From the NCBI RefSeq assembly GCF_000019165.1, contig NC_010337.2:2924001-2988000 (forward strand): a DNA stretch of 64,000 nt, written 5' to 3'. Position 1 is the stretch's first letter. Every line of letters begins with the position of its first letter. This document shows, in pieces, positions 16,642-26,757 of the stretch. Below the pieces are notes generated by a model, which saw only the letters and a program-made list of their open reading frames with translations, had not been told where the DNA came from and searched no databases. A program made the translations under genes and the position numbers. The DNA is from Heliomicrobium modesticaldum Ice1 (GTDB lineage: Bacteria > Bacillota > Desulfitobacteriia > Heliobacteriales > Heliobacteriaceae).

Positions 16642-16824
16642 TCATGCCCACTCCACAGCGGTGACTTTTGTGATCGGAATGGATTGTGTCGTCGAGTCGG
16701 CAATGTCGTCCCGAATCCCATAGGCGATCGGCGGCGTCACATCTACGATCCGGAACCGTTTGACGGTGCCGTCGGCAAAAAAGATATACACCTTGCGTTC
16801 CTGCTCTTTTGCCTGTTCCAGCAT
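16642..16824 (-). CDS. Small hypothetical protein
   Basis: A 60-aa protein starting MLEQAKEQERKVYIFFADGTVKRF. This ATG is chosen because AAAGGTG lies 7 nt upstream, while the longer frame has no ribosome site. The short beta-strand pattern (VYIFFADGT, VKRFRIVDV) resembles a small beta-barrel, but no family was recognised. It lies between nifV and the peroxiredoxin gene, all on the same strand. A ten-base C tract lies upstream. Confidence 0.65.
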   Translation of the reverse strand: MLEQAKEQERKVYIFFADGTVKRFRIVDVTPPIAYGIRDDIADSTTQSIPITKVTAVEWA

Positions 16825-16929
16825 GCTATACACCTTTCCCCGGTGCAAGCCCATGGTTTCGCCCCCCGCTTGCCCGATTCAGAAGCACTCCCCAGGCTCC
16901 CCTGGGCAGGCAAAGACCGTCCTCGATAG

Positions 16930-16939
16930 CCCCCCCCCC
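16930..16939. repeat. Poly-C/poly-G tract of ten bases
   Basis: A run of ten C just beyond the peroxiredoxin stop and upstream of the next small gene. Homopolymers of this length are prone to slipped-strand variation. Confidence 0.9.
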
Positions 16940-16946
16940 GCAAAAA

Positions 16947-17414
16947 TCAGCGTTGCTGCAACGCCTGGAGCACTGCGGCGGCATGGCCCGCCGACTTGAC
17001 CTTGCGATAGATCTGCTGAATATTTCCCTCCGGGTCGATGATGAAGGTTGACCGCTCGATACCGATAGACTTTTTGCCGTAGAGCGTCTTTTCTTTGAGC
17101 ACCTGGTAAGCGTTGCACACAGCGCCATCCCTGTCGCTGAGCAGCAGGAAAGGCAACCCCTGTTTGGCCGCAAAGCGCTCGTGCGATTGGACGCTGTCGC
17201 GGCTGACGCCGAGAATGACGGCCTTCTTTTGGACGAATTGGTCGTACAGATCGCGAAACTCTCGGGCTTCCAGGGTACATCCCGCCGTATTGTCTTTGGG
17301 ATAGAAATAAAGCACCACAGCGTTCCCGGCATACTGGCTCAGGCGCACTGTCTTCCCGTTGGAAGCGGGCAGTTCGAAATCGGGCGCCTTCTGGCCGATA
17401 AGCAATTCCTCCAT
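16947..17414 (-). CDS. Peroxiredoxin of the BCP/PrxQ type
   Basis: Thiol peroxidase of 155 aa that reduces hydroperoxides in the cytoplasm. The thioredoxin fold begins IGQKAPDFELP, and the peroxidatic Cys46 sits in DNTAGCTLEA (usual family motif DNTPGCT). The family's resolving Cys five residues later is replaced (EAREFRD), so it works as a 1-Cys enzyme or with a partner thiol. The start is the ATG of MEELLIGQ; AAGG is about 11 nt upstream and a stronger AAGGAGG lies further off, so the start is not fully certain. Such enzymes protect oxygen-sensitive anaerobes. Confidence 0.88.
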   Translation of the reverse strand: MEELLIGQKAPDFELPASNGKTVRLSQYAGNAVVLYFYPKDNTAGCTLEAREFRDLYDQFVQKKAVILGVSRDSVQSHERFAAKQGLPFLLLSDRDGAVCNAYQVLKEKTLYGKKSIGIERSTFIIDPEGNIQQIYRKVKSAGHAAAVLQALQQR

Positions 17415-17598
17415 AAATATATGACCTTGCGCCTCCTTCATGATCGCATTGTTTCCCGGCGAGTTGGTAGGATACCTGATTGTATGGTGGCACGGCGGCA
17501 TCAATCTTGTCAACTCGTTTCGCTTCCAGTTAACGCGGGACGCCTTCACGGAACCTTTGACCGGGTAAGGAAACTCGCTTGGCTTGGGGCCTTTTTCT

Positions 17599-20500
17599 TT
17601 ACAGCGCCATCTCACGTCCAATAGACAGCAGGAATAGGCAACGGCCTTTTACTTTCACTTTCAGCACCGATTCGACAGCCCGATGATAGAGGTTCACCTG
17701 ACCAAGATAGGAATCGCGAAGTTGTTGCAGCCACCTTTCCCTGTCCATGCCGACGGGACAGCGGTCCGTCTTGTAGTCCAGCAACAGCCACCCGTCATCT
17801 TCCTCAAAAAGGCAGTCGATGACCCCTTGGATGATGACAGACTCCCCCTCTGCCCTTTTTTCCGGATAGATTTCCGCCGCCGGCAAGGCCAGCGTAAAGG
17901 GGACCTCCCGCATGACTTGTTTTGCCTTGCGCAGGCGATGCCCGAGCGGGCTCTCTAGAAAACGCAGGATCTCCTCTTCGTTGAGGGCCTGCCGCTGTTC
18001 AAGGGACAGCAATTCCAACTTGACGAGCCGGTCGGCCTGCCCGGCAATCCCTGCTTGAGATATCTCTCCGGCAAGGTCGAGGTGTTGCAAAAAGAGGTGA
18101 ACGGCAGAACCCCGCTCCGTTGCCGTCAGGCGCCGATCTTGTTGCAGAAAACGGGGGCGAAGGTCGACGAGGGCATCAGGTGAAGGGGTTTGGGTTTCTA
18201 GGGAGGGTGGCGTTTCTAGGGAGGGTGGTATTTCTAGGGAGGGTGGCGTTTCTGAGGAGGGTGGTGTTTCTGGGGAGTGCCAGACGAATTGTTTCTTGAT
18301 GCGGCTTACAGCCACTTTGGCCGCGATTCCCGATAGGCCGGTGTAAGGATAGGACCAGGACAGCGACGCATCGACAAGGTCCGTCGGGATGATTGGTTCA
18401 AGGCGCCGCAGTTTTTCGAGCCAAACCGGGTTGAAAGGGGTTTCCGAGCCTGTTTCTTTACGAAGTCCGATCAACTCTTTTTTCGCCGCGTAGAAGAGCC
18501 GCCACCGGGAGCTTCCGTCTATCCGCTCCTGTTCAGTCATCGTCTCGTTTTTCGTCATCGTCAGGTTGTTCTCCGGCAAAGTCGCCCCTAACGCCGGCGC
18601 GCCCTCTGCCCAGCGCCGAATCTCTTGTCCGTCCGGATGTCCAACCAAGGCGGGGCCGATCCAGTCGAGGTAGCACTTGGCCCGCAACAGCACCTCGTCG
18701 GGAAGGGCTGCGGCAACGGGGATCCCTTCGGCGTCGTGCAGCCACTGCTGAGCCGACTTGGCGACTTCGCGGACAGTTCCCAGGAGGATCAGCTTTTCCT
18801 TGGCCCGGGTCAGGGCTACGTAGAGGATGCGCATCTCCTCGGCGAGCGTCTCCCGGTGGAGGCGGCGCTGAATAGCCAGTTTGGCGACAGTGGGATAACG
18901 GTAGCGCAGTTGCGTATCGACGACGACGGGACCGAGGCCGAGATTTTTGTGGATCAACAAGTCCCGGCGCAGATCCTGGAGGTTGAACTGGCTGCCCAGA
19001 CCGGCGACAAAGACGACGGGAAATTCGAGGCCCTTGCTCTTGTGGATGCTCATGATGCGGACGACGTCTTCTTTCTCCCCGAGCGTCCGGGCGGTTCCGA
19101 GATCACCGCCCTGATCCTGAAGCCGTTCGATGAAGCGCAGGAAACGAAAGAGCCCTCGCAAAGTGGTGGCCTCATACTGGCGCGCCCGATCGTAGAGGGC
19201 GCGCAGGTTGGCCTGCCGCTGCCCCCCGCCGGGCATGGCGCCGGCGTAGTCGTAAAAACCGGTCTCCCGATAGATGGTGGCAATCAATTTGGCCAGGGAA
19301 TCGCGGCGGGCCAGCGTCCGCCAGGCGTCTATCTGACGCAGAAATTCGCGAAGGCGGATGGCGACGGGATCGATGGGGGTAAACGTGTCCCGGGCTGCGG
19401 CTTCCGCCTGCCCGATGAAGGCCTCGATGGCATCGAAGAAGGTCTTCCGCGGCTCAGCCAAGCGGATGCGAGCCAAATCTTCTCCGGTAAAGCGGAAGAT
19501 GGGCGAACGCAAGACAGCAGCCAGGGGAATATCCTGGCAGGGGTTGTCAATGACCCGCAGCAGCGAAAGCAGGATGGAAACCTCAGTAGCTTCGAAGTAA
19601 CCGGCACCGGTATCGGCGTAGGCGGGAATGGCGGCAGCGCGAAACTCCTCTAAGAAGATGTCCGCCCGCCCCTTCGTGCTGCGCATCAGGATGACGATGT
19701 CACGGTAACAGACAGGCCGGTAGCCGCCCTGTTCCCGATCGTAGACCGGCATGGCTGATTTCATCAGTTCCTCGATGCGCCGGGCCGCCAGCCGGGCCTC
19801 ATACTGGGCGGTTTCGAGAAGCAGCAACTCCTCTTCCCCACCGGTCGGCTGCCCGGCGTCTTCGCCGGCATCGTCAGAAGGGCTCTCTCCGGCAACGTCA
19901 GCAGTATTTTGGGCCGGACTCTCGCCTGCTTTCGCTATGTTTTTGTGATCGCCGTCGATGGCGCCCTTTGTCTCATTCGCATTCTGTTGTGTTTCAATGC
20001 TCTCTTCAGAGCCATCCGCGTCAGGCTGCCGCTGCAGCAGCCACAGTTCAATGACGGGATCGCCAGATCGGCCGGGCAGTTCGGGAAAAGCGGCGCCGTA
20101 GACGAGTTCAGCCTGCCGATCATAGGCCATCTCGCCGGCGCGAGGGGTCATGATCCGGCGAAAGAGGTCATTGACTGCCGACAGGACATTGCGGCGGCTG
20201 CGAAAGTTCTTCGCCAGGTCGATGCGGGCGCCTGGGACAGAAGCGCCCTGACCGGAAAAGGCATGGTCGGGGGCCCCATGGTCAGAATTAACCGGACCAG
20301 GCGTGTCGTAGGGCGAAAAAGACCGATACTTTTCCAGGAACAGATTCGGTTCGGCGAGGCGGAAGCGATAGATGCTCTGCTTGACGTCGCCGACCATAAA
20401 GCGGTTGTTCCGCGACAGAAGGGTCAGGATCGTCTCCTGGACGGTGTTCGTATCCTGATACTCGTCTGTGAGGACCTCGGCGAAGTGTTCCTTCAGTTCC

Positions 20501-21789
20501 AGTGCCAGCGACGACGGGACCGGGACGCCGGGACTTGCCGACTCGTCGAGCAGCAGGCGCAGGCAGAAATGCTCCAGGTCGTTGAAATCGACGAGCCTTT
20601 TTTCCCGTTTCGCTGCCTGGAAGGCGCGGTCGAAGGCCAGGACCACATCGACAAGGGTTGCCATCAGCGGCAGCACCTGTGTCAGATCACTGACCAGATC
20701 GTGAGGCGTCCGGAGGAAATACTTTTTCTGCAGGTCCGTAAGCTTTTTTTTGGCCTGGTAGCGCAGGCGGCTGACTTCTTTTTTTAGGGATTCGTCGACA
20801 GGACCGCGAACAGCCTTGACACGCGTGAAAGAAAGGGCCTGAAAACACTCGTGCAGTTGCGTCCAGGAACGCCCGGCGGCCAGATGCAGGTCCTGGGTCA
20901 GTTGCAGATCGGCCGTGACGGCGTCGCCATAGGCCGCCGGCCCGCCGGGCTGCCGACAAAGGGACAGCGCCCGGACGAGGAGACTCTCGACCTCGGCCAA
21001 GTCGATCGACATCTCCTCGCGCAAGGCGGCGAACCAGGGCAGGGCTTCCCAAGCCGGCAGTTCACCGGGCAAGGTTTGTTCAGCAATGGTGTCACCGGCC
21101 TCTTGAAATTTGCCGAGGATGTCTTGAAGCCACTGTTCCGGCCAGGGTTGGCTGAGCGCTTTTTCATAAAGTTGGAGGACGATATCCTGCAAAGGGCTGT
21201 CGTCGCGGTCCCCGCCATAAGCGTCGACCAGGGCGGTGAAGTACTCACCCTTCGACTCCGTCCCCTCTTTTGCTCCGGCGCGCTCGTAAAAGCGCTCGAA
21301 GACTTCGTCGAGCACGTCCTGGCGGAGCAGGGCGATCTCCGTCTCGTCGGCGACACGGAAGGCCGGATCGAGGTCGAGGCGGTAATAGTACTTGCGGACC
21401 AGGTCAAGGCAAAAGGAGTGCAGTGTCGTGATGGTGGCCCGGTTGAGCAGGACCAGTTGCTGCCGCAGCCAGGTCTGGTGGGGATGGCGGGCCAACTCCT
21501 TCGTCAAGGCTGTCCGGATGCGTTCGCGCATCTCCGCCGCCGCCGCGTTGGTGAAGGTGACGACGAGCAATCGGTCCACATCGACGCCTTCTTTGATGAT
21601 GCCGATGAGCCGTTCCACGAGGACGGCCGTCTTGCCGGCGCCGGCTGCCGCCGCCACGAGGATATCGCTATTGCGGGCGGTGATGGCCTGCCACTGTTCG
21701 TCAGTCCATTTGGGATCGCGAGGTATCGAATCGGGGCGCAGCCTGTCATGGCCTATGGGGTCGTCGTGGCACAGGGCTTCGCGGTTCAT
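17599..21789 (-). CDS. addA: Helicase-nuclease AddA subunit
   Basis: Large subunit of the AddAB helicase/exonuclease that resects double-strand breaks up to Chi for RecA loading. At 1396 aa it is longer than typical AddA (about 1230). Walker A AAAAGAGKT is at 46-54, and TDEYQDTNTVQE near 440 is the Walker B. SIHKSKGLEFPVV near 950 is a UvrD-family motif, and the C-terminal RecB-type nuclease shows LLLDYKTDR near 1350. Extra length comes from acidic and repeat-rich linkers, notably a run of ETPPSL repeats near 1170-1200 encoded by an 18-bp minisatellite. The ATG overlaps the addB stop by 4 nt. It forms an operon with addB and the yhaM-like gene. Confidence 0.95.
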   Translation of the reverse strand: MNREALCHDDPIGHDRLRPDSIPRDPKWTDEQWQAITARNSDILVAAAAGAGKTAVLVERLIGIIKEGVDVDRLLVVTFTNAAAAEMRERIRTALTKELARHPHQTWLRQQLVLLNRATITTLHSFCLDLVRKYYYRLDLDPAFRVADETEIALLRQDVLDEVFERFYERAGAKEGTESKGEYFTALVDAYGGDRDDSPLQDIVLQLYEKALSQPWPEQWLQDILGKFQEAGDTIAEQTLPGELPAWEALPWFAALREEMSIDLAEVESLLVRALSLCRQPGGPAAYGDAVTADLQLTQDLHLAAGRSWTQLHECFQALSFTRVKAVRGPVDESLKKEVSRLRYQAKKKLTDLQKKYFLRTPHDLVSDLTQVLPLMATLVDVVLAFDRAFQAAKREKRLVDFNDLEHFCLRLLLDESASPGVPVPSSLALELKEHFAEVLTDEYQDTNTVQETILTLLSRNNRFMVGDVKQSIYRFRLAEPNLFLEKYRSFSPYDTPGPVNSDHGAPDHAFSGQGASVPGARIDLAKNFRSRRNVLSAVNDLFRRIMTPRAGEMAYDRQAELVYGAAFPELPGRSGDPVIELWLLQRQPDADGSEESIETQQNANETKGAIDGDHKNIAKAGESPAQNTADVAGESPSDDAGEDAGQPTGGEEELLLLETAQYEARLAARRIEELMKSAMPVYDREQGGYRPVCYRDIVILMRSTKGRADIFLEEFRAAAIPAYADTGAGYFEATEVSILLSLLRVIDNPCQDIPLAAVLRSPIFRFTGEDLARIRLAEPRKTFFDAIEAFIGQAEAAARDTFTPIDPVAIRLREFLRQIDAWRTLARRDSLAKLIATIYRETGFYDYAGAMPGGGQRQANLRALYDRARQYEATTLRGLFRFLRFIERLQDQGGDLGTARTLGEKEDVVRIMSIHKSKGLEFPVVFVAGLGSQFNLQDLRRDLLIHKNLGLGPVVVDTQLRYRYPTVAKLAIQRRLHRETLAEEMRILYVALTRAKEKLILLGTVREVAKSAQQWLHDAEGIPVAAALPDEVLLRAKCYLDWIGPALVGHPDGQEIRRWAEGAPALGATLPENNLTMTKNETMTEQERIDGSSRWRLFYAAKKELIGLRKETGSETPFNPVWLEKLRRLEPIIPTDLVDASLSWSYPYTGLSGIAAKVAVSRIKKQFVWHSPETPPSSETPPSLEIPPSLETPPSLETQTPSPDALVDLRPRFLQQDRRLTATERGSAVHLFLQHLDLAGEISQAGIAGQADRLVKLELLSLEQRQALNEEEILRFLESPLGHRLRKAKQVMREVPFTLALPAAEIYPEKRAEGESVIIQGVIDCLFEEDDGWLLLDYKTDRCPVGMDRERWLQQLRDSYLGQVNLYHRAVESVLKVKVKGRCLFLLSIGREMAL
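18194..18275 (-). repeat. 18-bp coding minisatellite in addA
   Basis: Five copies of an 18-bp unit (TCTAGGGAGGGTGGCGTT and variants on the plus strand) encode Ser/Leu-Glu-Thr/Ile-Pro-Pro-Ser repeats in the linker ahead of the nuclease domain. Confidence 0.93.
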
Positions 21790-24700
21790 CGGATCACCCC
21801 TTCAAAAATAGCCTTGGGACCGGCGGCAATTTTTTCCCAGATCTTCTCCGGCGGGTCGTCAATGAGCAGGCGGTAGTCGTTATCCTGCAGCAGCAGGTCA
21901 AACTGGCAGACCGATTTATAAGGACAAAAGCTGCAGGCAAGCCGATCGTCGCGGCGGTGGGGGCGGATGGAGACCAACCCATCCAGGATGGCCTCGCCAA
22001 CGCGGGCAACGATGCTCTGCAGGTATTGGCGCAGGAGGGCGAACTGTTCCATCGTCAAGACAGAGGAAGCGCTGTAGAAGCCGCCTTCTTTTTTCAGGCC
22101 CACCGGGATGAGCGGCGAATAGCCCTGCCGGGTTTGACCGTCCATGGCGGCCACCACAGCCGGATCGGCGAGGACATGGCCGCACATCTTCGCTTCCTTG
22201 AGGATGGCCCGTTCTGCCTCATCCCTTGTCAAGGGGCCACCTGTCGAGAGGAGCGGATCGCAGATGCCGAAGTAGAGCATCCCGCCGGGGTGACAGGCCG
22301 TCGCAGCCGACAGTGACGACGGCCTGTCCTCGCCAAGGGCGCATCCTTGCAACAGCCGGTTGCCGTGGCGCAGCGCCACGTCAAGGTAAGCGAGCAGTTG
22401 CAACTTCAGGCCGTGGGCTATGTCGGCCAATTTCAGATTGGCCCGGTTGGACTTGTAGTCGATGACGCGCAGCCAGGACGCGTCACCGACGAAGAAGCCG
22501 TCGATGCGGTCGATGCGGCCCACCAGGTCCATCCATCGTCCGCCCGTCAGGGGCACCTGTACCGGCGGCAGCAGCTCTTCCGGTCCAAAGCCGACCTCCA
22601 GGGCCAGAGGCCGAAATTGGCCGCGCCGGGCATGTTCGCCAAGGACGATGACGGCCCTGGACAAGGTCTGCTGCAACCGCCCGGTCAGATAGCGGTGACG
22701 GGCGGTGCTGAGCAGGATCTCGTTTTGCAGTTGCGGCGCCAAGTCCGACACGACCTCGCCGGTGAGGCGGAACAGTTCCTCCCGGGGAAGAGCGCCCCAA
22801 TCGAGCCGGTCCCGGCGCAGTCGCTCGCCGAACTGCTTCAAGGCGGCATGGAAAAACTCGCCCAGATCGGGCGCTGCGAGACGGAAGATCCGCCGTTCTT
22901 TCAGCCGAAGGCCATGGGAAATAAAATGGGAAAAGGGGCAGGCCAGAAAGCGCTCGATCCGGGAGACGCTGGCCCGCAAGGGATCGCCGAAAAGGCGGCG
23001 ACTGACGGGCTTCGGCAGGTCCTGCTCGCGGTTTTTATGCCAGAGACCGGAAAGCACCCGCGCCAAAAGCTCCCGCCATGCAGGCCGTTCGGCGAGCCAA
23101 GAGTAGACCGCCCACCAGACGAGCGGCACCGGACGACGGGCCAAGGCCTCCCGCAAGGAGGGGATCAGGTAAGAGAGACTGCGCGCGGGGTGGACGATAT
23201 ATTCCTCGGCCAGTTCGCGTTCAACAGCGCTCATGGCTGCCTCTTTTGTTGTCCGGGCTGCCAAAGCGGTTTGAGCCATGGCAGCAGTTTCTGCCGTTGC
23301 AGCCCCTGCAAAAGCGCTGCCTGAAAGGCCGGCGCCTGTCGGCAAGCTGCCCGGCTCCAGCAGCCAGGTCCGTTCCGTCACTTGCGGGAACAGTTCCCGC
23401 ACCCGGGCGATCACCGAAGAGGGCAGTTGCGCCCGCCCTTCCGCATCGGCCAGAGGATAGCTGAGGTAACAGCGTTCACTGGCGCGGGTGAGGGCCACAT
23501 AGATGTGGTACTCTTCATCAAAAAGCCGGCGACGGCTGCCTGGCGCCAGTTCGAGGCCAGTCAAGGCGTAAATGCGCTCGCGCTCTTTGTCGTCGAAGAT
23601 GCCGTCGTCTTTCGGCCGCGCCGGGAGCACCCCTTCGGATACACCGAGGACGAAGGCGGCCCGGATCCCCGGGCAGCGGGAGCGATCAAGGCTGCCGACG
23701 AAGACCTGGTCGAGTTCCGGCGGGATGAGGCTGAGCTTCAAGCTGTCCAGGCCTGCTTCCATGACGACGGCATAGGTGGCGAGATCCAGGGGCGTCTCTC
23801 CCAAGGACTCAACGATCTGGTCAAAGAGGTCGATGACGGCTGCCCAGACCTGCCGGTGGGCGTGGGCCTCCTCGATCCGTCCCGCCGCTTCCGCCTCAGC
23901 GATCCAGCAGGAAATCTGCTCAGGCGCCTTCAGGTCCACGAGCAGTTGATAGAGGGCCGCCGTGATCGGGCGCACCGCTTTTGCGCCGACGACTGCTTTG
24001 TGAAAAGAGGCCAAGGCGGCGCGGGCCCGGTCTCGGGCGCCGTTGATCTCGGCCAGTTCGGCCAGTTCCTGATCGCTGAATTCGCTCAAGGCGTCTTCAC
24101 CCAGGGTCAAGCGGCGGCGAAAAAGCCAGGGCTCCCGATCGCGCCAGCGCCGGCCCCGAATGCCGTGAGCCAGCACGTAGTTTTCCAACCGGTCTGTCTC
24201 CCCTCGAGAAAGGGGGACCAGGTCGGTTTTTAAGTAGCGAAACACAGGCTCATAAGCCCAGTCGCGCAGGACCGCCTCCAAGGCCGACCGGATCAGTTCG
24301 ACCAGCGGATGGTGGGGCGCCGGGCGCTTGCTGTCTATGAAGAGTGGGATGCCGAAATCGCTGAAGACGCTCTCGATAGAATCATAGTAGGATTCGAGGT
24401 CGCGCAAGAGGACCGCCACGTCGCGCCAGCGATAGCCCTGATCGCGGCAGAGGCGGATGATTTCCCGAGCTGCCCCTTCTACTTCACTGCGGCGGTTGGC
24501 GGCGGCGCAGACGAAGAGGCTTTGCGTCCCACCGAGCCAGGGCGGCGCAGGACGGCGGAAATAAAAGGACTCCAGGTGCTGCAGTTCGGGGTGCTGAAAA
24601 CGCGGGGCGCTTTGGCCGGGAGCGGGGACGAGATGGAGCGCTTTTTCGATGACAATCCCTCGGTCAAAGGCCAGCTGCAACAACTTGGCCTGAGTCTCGC

Positions 24701-25460
24701 GGGTGCGAAAAAAGGGATCGTCAAGGTCGCAAGGTTCATCCAGTTCGGTCGGATCGAGGCAGAGCGCCACGTTGACGCGGCGGCAGGCGGACATGAGCGC
24801 CGCCAGGACAGACAACTCCTGGGGGGTAAAGCCGGCAAAGCCGTCGACCCAGACTTCGGCATCGCGGAGCATGACCGAGCCGGGGATGCGCTGGGCCAAC
24901 AGATGCAAATAATCGTCGGGATCGGTGTACTTACCTTCCAGAAATGTCTTCAAGGCGCCATACAAGAGTGCCAGGTCGTGGAGCTTATCAGCGAGCAGTC
25001 CGGCGCCCTGGCGCTCGATCACCTCGGTCTGGCAGCGGTCCAAGCTGGTGGCGTCGATGTTGTACAGTTTCAGCTCGGACAAGGCGCCGGCAAGGGCGTC
25101 GGCGAAGCCGGGCTGACCGGCGGAACGGTGAAAAAGGCGCAGTTCGTCCTTGTGCTTCTCCAGAAGGTTACGCAGGATCATGCGCTTGCCCAAATCGCCG
25201 ATGGGGATGCGGGCGCTGCCGCCCACCTCCTGGAGCACCCGATAGGCGAGGCGGCGGAAGCTGAAGACCTGCGCCCGGATCGTGCCGCCCAATCCCGGCA
25301 TGGTGGCCAGCGCCCGCTCCGTCTGGAAGGTGGCTTGCTCGGGAACGAGAAACAGCAGCGGCGGACCTTGGGGAGACCCTTTCAGTTCTTGTGCGATCTC
25401 ATCGAGACAAGCGCGGCTCTTCCCTGTCCCGGCCCGTCCCAGGATGAAGCGCAGGCTCAT
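21786..25460 (-). CDS. addB: Helicase-nuclease AddB subunit
   Basis: Partner subunit of AddAB, 1224 aa. The start is the ATG of MSLRFILGRAGTGKS, after GAGGAGGGGAG; the longer frame upstream is the antisense of nothing and lacks a ribosome site. Walker A GRAGTGKS is at 8-15. The C-terminal RecB-type nuclease shows VIDYKSNRA. The iron-sulfur cluster of AddB is supported by Cys in FLACPFSHF and the later CSFCPYKSVC group, matching the four-Cys pattern of the family. The ATG overlaps the yhaM-like stop and its stop overlaps the addA start, both as ATGA, so the three are translationally coupled. Confidence 0.95.
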   Translation of the reverse strand: MSLRFILGRAGTGKSRACLDEIAQELKGSPQGPPLLFLVPEQATFQTERALATMPGLGGTIRAQVFSFRRLAYRVLQEVGGSARIPIGDLGKRMILRNLLEKHKDELRLFHRSAGQPGFADALAGALSELKLYNIDATSLDRCQTEVIERQGAGLLADKLHDLALLYGALKTFLEGKYTDPDDYLHLLAQRIPGSVMLRDAEVWVDGFAGFTPQELSVLAALMSACRRVNVALCLDPTELDEPCDLDDPFFRTRETQAKLLQLAFDRGIVIEKALHLVPAPGQSAPRFQHPELQHLESFYFRRPAPPWLGGTQSLFVCAAANRRSEVEGAAREIIRLCRDQGYRWRDVAVLLRDLESYYDSIESVFSDFGIPLFIDSKRPAPHHPLVELIRSALEAVLRDWAYEPVFRYLKTDLVPLSRGETDRLENYVLAHGIRGRRWRDREPWLFRRRLTLGEDALSEFSDQELAELAEINGARDRARAALASFHKAVVGAKAVRPITAALYQLLVDLKAPEQISCWIAEAEAAGRIEEAHAHRQVWAAVIDLFDQIVESLGETPLDLATYAVVMEAGLDSLKLSLIPPELDQVFVGSLDRSRCPGIRAAFVLGVSEGVLPARPKDDGIFDDKERERIYALTGLELAPGSRRRLFDEEYHIYVALTRASERCYLSYPLADAEGRAQLPSSVIARVRELFPQVTERTWLLEPGSLPTGAGLSGSAFAGAATAETAAMAQTALAARTTKEAAMSAVERELAEEYIVHPARSLSYLIPSLREALARRPVPLVWWAVYSWLAERPAWRELLARVLSGLWHKNREQDLPKPVSRRLFGDPLRASVSRIERFLACPFSHFISHGLRLKERRIFRLAAPDLGEFFHAALKQFGERLRRDRLDWGALPREELFRLTGEVVSDLAPQLQNEILLSTARHRYLTGRLQQTLSRAVIVLGEHARRGQFRPLALEVGFGPEELLPPVQVPLTGGRWMDLVGRIDRIDGFFVGDASWLRVIDYKSNRANLKLADIAHGLKLQLLAYLDVALRHGNRLLQGCALGEDRPSSLSAATACHPGGMLYFGICDPLLSTGGPLTRDEAERAILKEAKMCGHVLADPAVVAAMDGQTRQGYSPLIPVGLKKEGGFYSASSVLTMEQFALLRQYLQSIVARVGEAILDGLVSIRPHRRDDRLACSFCPYKSVCQFDLLLQDNDYRLLIDDPPEKIWEKIAAGPKAIFEGVIR

Positions 25461-26533
25461 GGGCGCTCCCCTCCTCCTCCCCTGTGGTGCCGCCTCTCGC
25501 CGGAAGAGTGGTTGCTCGTCTCGGTGTTGTATACGAAGCTGTTTTTGGCGGCGCTCGTATCGGCGATGCCGGCGTAGAAACGGCGCTCCATACCTTTTAA
25601 ATAGGGAGACCAGCCGTCCTTCGCTTCGGCCAAGGCTTGGCGCACCTTGAACATGTCGGCGTCGAAGCGGTCGGCGTAATGGAGGATCAAAGCCTCTGCC
25701 GTCTGGGGCCGCTTGGGCGATTGCCACTCGTACTCGCCGTGGTGGCTGGCGATGAGGTGCAGAAGTCGTAGGCGCAGTTCTTCCGGAAAATCCGGCAACT
25801 GGCGGATCTGCCGATCGAGCAGGTTGATGCCGATGACGATATGGCCGAGCAGGTTGCCGGCGACGGTGTAGCCGATGATGCTCTGATACTGCAGCTCCTC
25901 GATTTTTCCAATATCGTGGACGAGGGCGCCGGCGCTCAGGAGGTCCCGATCGGCTTCCGGCACGCTGGCAGCGAGGCCGAGCGCTGTCGCACGGACGCCG
26001 AGCGAGTGCTCCAGGAGACCGCCGATATAGGCCTGGTGGTGGGTCATCGCCGCCGGGGCGCATAGGTAGGCGCGGCGGATGTCCCCTTCGGCGAAAAGGC
26101 GAACCAGCAGTGCTTGCAGGTGGCGATTGGCGATAGCGGCGATGGCGCTGTCCAGGTTCGCTTCCAGTTGGTTGCGATCCAAGGGCGTCACGGGCAGGAA
26201 CCGTCCCCAGTCGATCTCCCGATTATCGACCGGTTCAATGCCGTGGATATGCAACTGGATGGCTCCCTGGTATTCGGTAGCCTGACCGCGGATACGAAAG
26301 ACCGTCTCCTCCTTCAGGATCTGGGCGAACTGCTCTCCCTTGTCCCAGGCTCTCGCCTCCACCTTGCCTGATCGATCTTCCAAGGTGGCCGTGAGGTAAT
26401 GCCCCTTGGCGGCATCGCGATAAGGCATCAGGGAAAAACGGCGAACAACCAGGAGGTCGTGAAAAGCTTGGCCGTGTTTGAGGTCTTTGAGCATGAGGCG
26501 GTCGGTTGGGGCAGCAACGGATGCGTGCGTCAC
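25457..26533 (-). CDS. YhaM-type HD-domain 3'-5' exoribonuclease
   Basis: A 358-aa protein with an N-terminal OB-fold nucleic-acid-binding domain (about 15-100) and an HD phosphohydrolase domain (about 150-310). HSLGVRA near 180 and LVHDIGKIEE near 210 hold metal-binding His/Asp, and ASHHGEYEW follows near 265. This layout is that of YhaM, which trims RNA or single-stranded DNA from the 3' end. The GTG start of VTHASVAAP has AAAGGAG 7 nt upstream. It leads the operon and overlaps addB by 4 nt, which suggests a link to DNA end processing. The His-rich C-terminus (RRHHRGGGGER) is unusual. Confidence 0.88.
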   Translation of the reverse strand: MTHASVAAPTDRLMLKDLKHGQAFHDLLVVRRFSLMPYRDAAKGHYLTATLEDRSGKVEARAWDKGEQFAQILKEETVFRIRGQATEYQGAIQLHIHGIEPVDNREIDWGRFLPVTPLDRNQLEANLDSAIAAIANRHLQALLVRLFAEGDIRRAYLCAPAAMTHHQAYIGGLLEHSLGVRATALGLAASVPEADRDLLSAGALVHDIGKIEELQYQSIIGYTVAGNLLGHIVIGINLLDRQIRQLPDFPEELRLRLLHLIASHHGEYEWQSPKRPQTAEALILHYADRFDADMFKVRQALAEAKDGWSPYLKGMERRFYAGIADTSAAKNSFVYNTETSNHSSGERRHHRGGGGERP

Positions 26534-26688
26534 AGGGACAACTCCTTTACTGTCTCGGATCGGCAGGTTTGTAAAAACTGCTTTTCCTGTATTCGTTCGG
26601 CAAAAGGTTTCCGATCTCCTTGCACAAAAATGCCTTTCAGTCATCGCCTGCGGGGAGGTTATGGAAAGGCCCATCCTCTGGATTGAGG

Positions 26689-26717
26689 TTGTTGCTTCTT
26701 GTGTGCCGACTTATAAT
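26689..26717 (+). promoter_or_regulatory. Sigma-A-type promoter for the exporter gene
   Basis: TTGTTG (26689-26694), a 17-bp spacer, and a perfect TATAAT (26712-26717), about 40 bp before the ATG at 26758. Confidence 0.8.
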
Positions 26718-26757
26718 GAATTCAGCACAACAGGCTTATGCGCCGGAGGTGACATCC

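Noticed and set aside
18625-25577. Several long plus-strand frames opposite addA and addB
   Set aside because: High GC content opens the antisense frames. AddA and AddB motifs account for the minus strand throughout.
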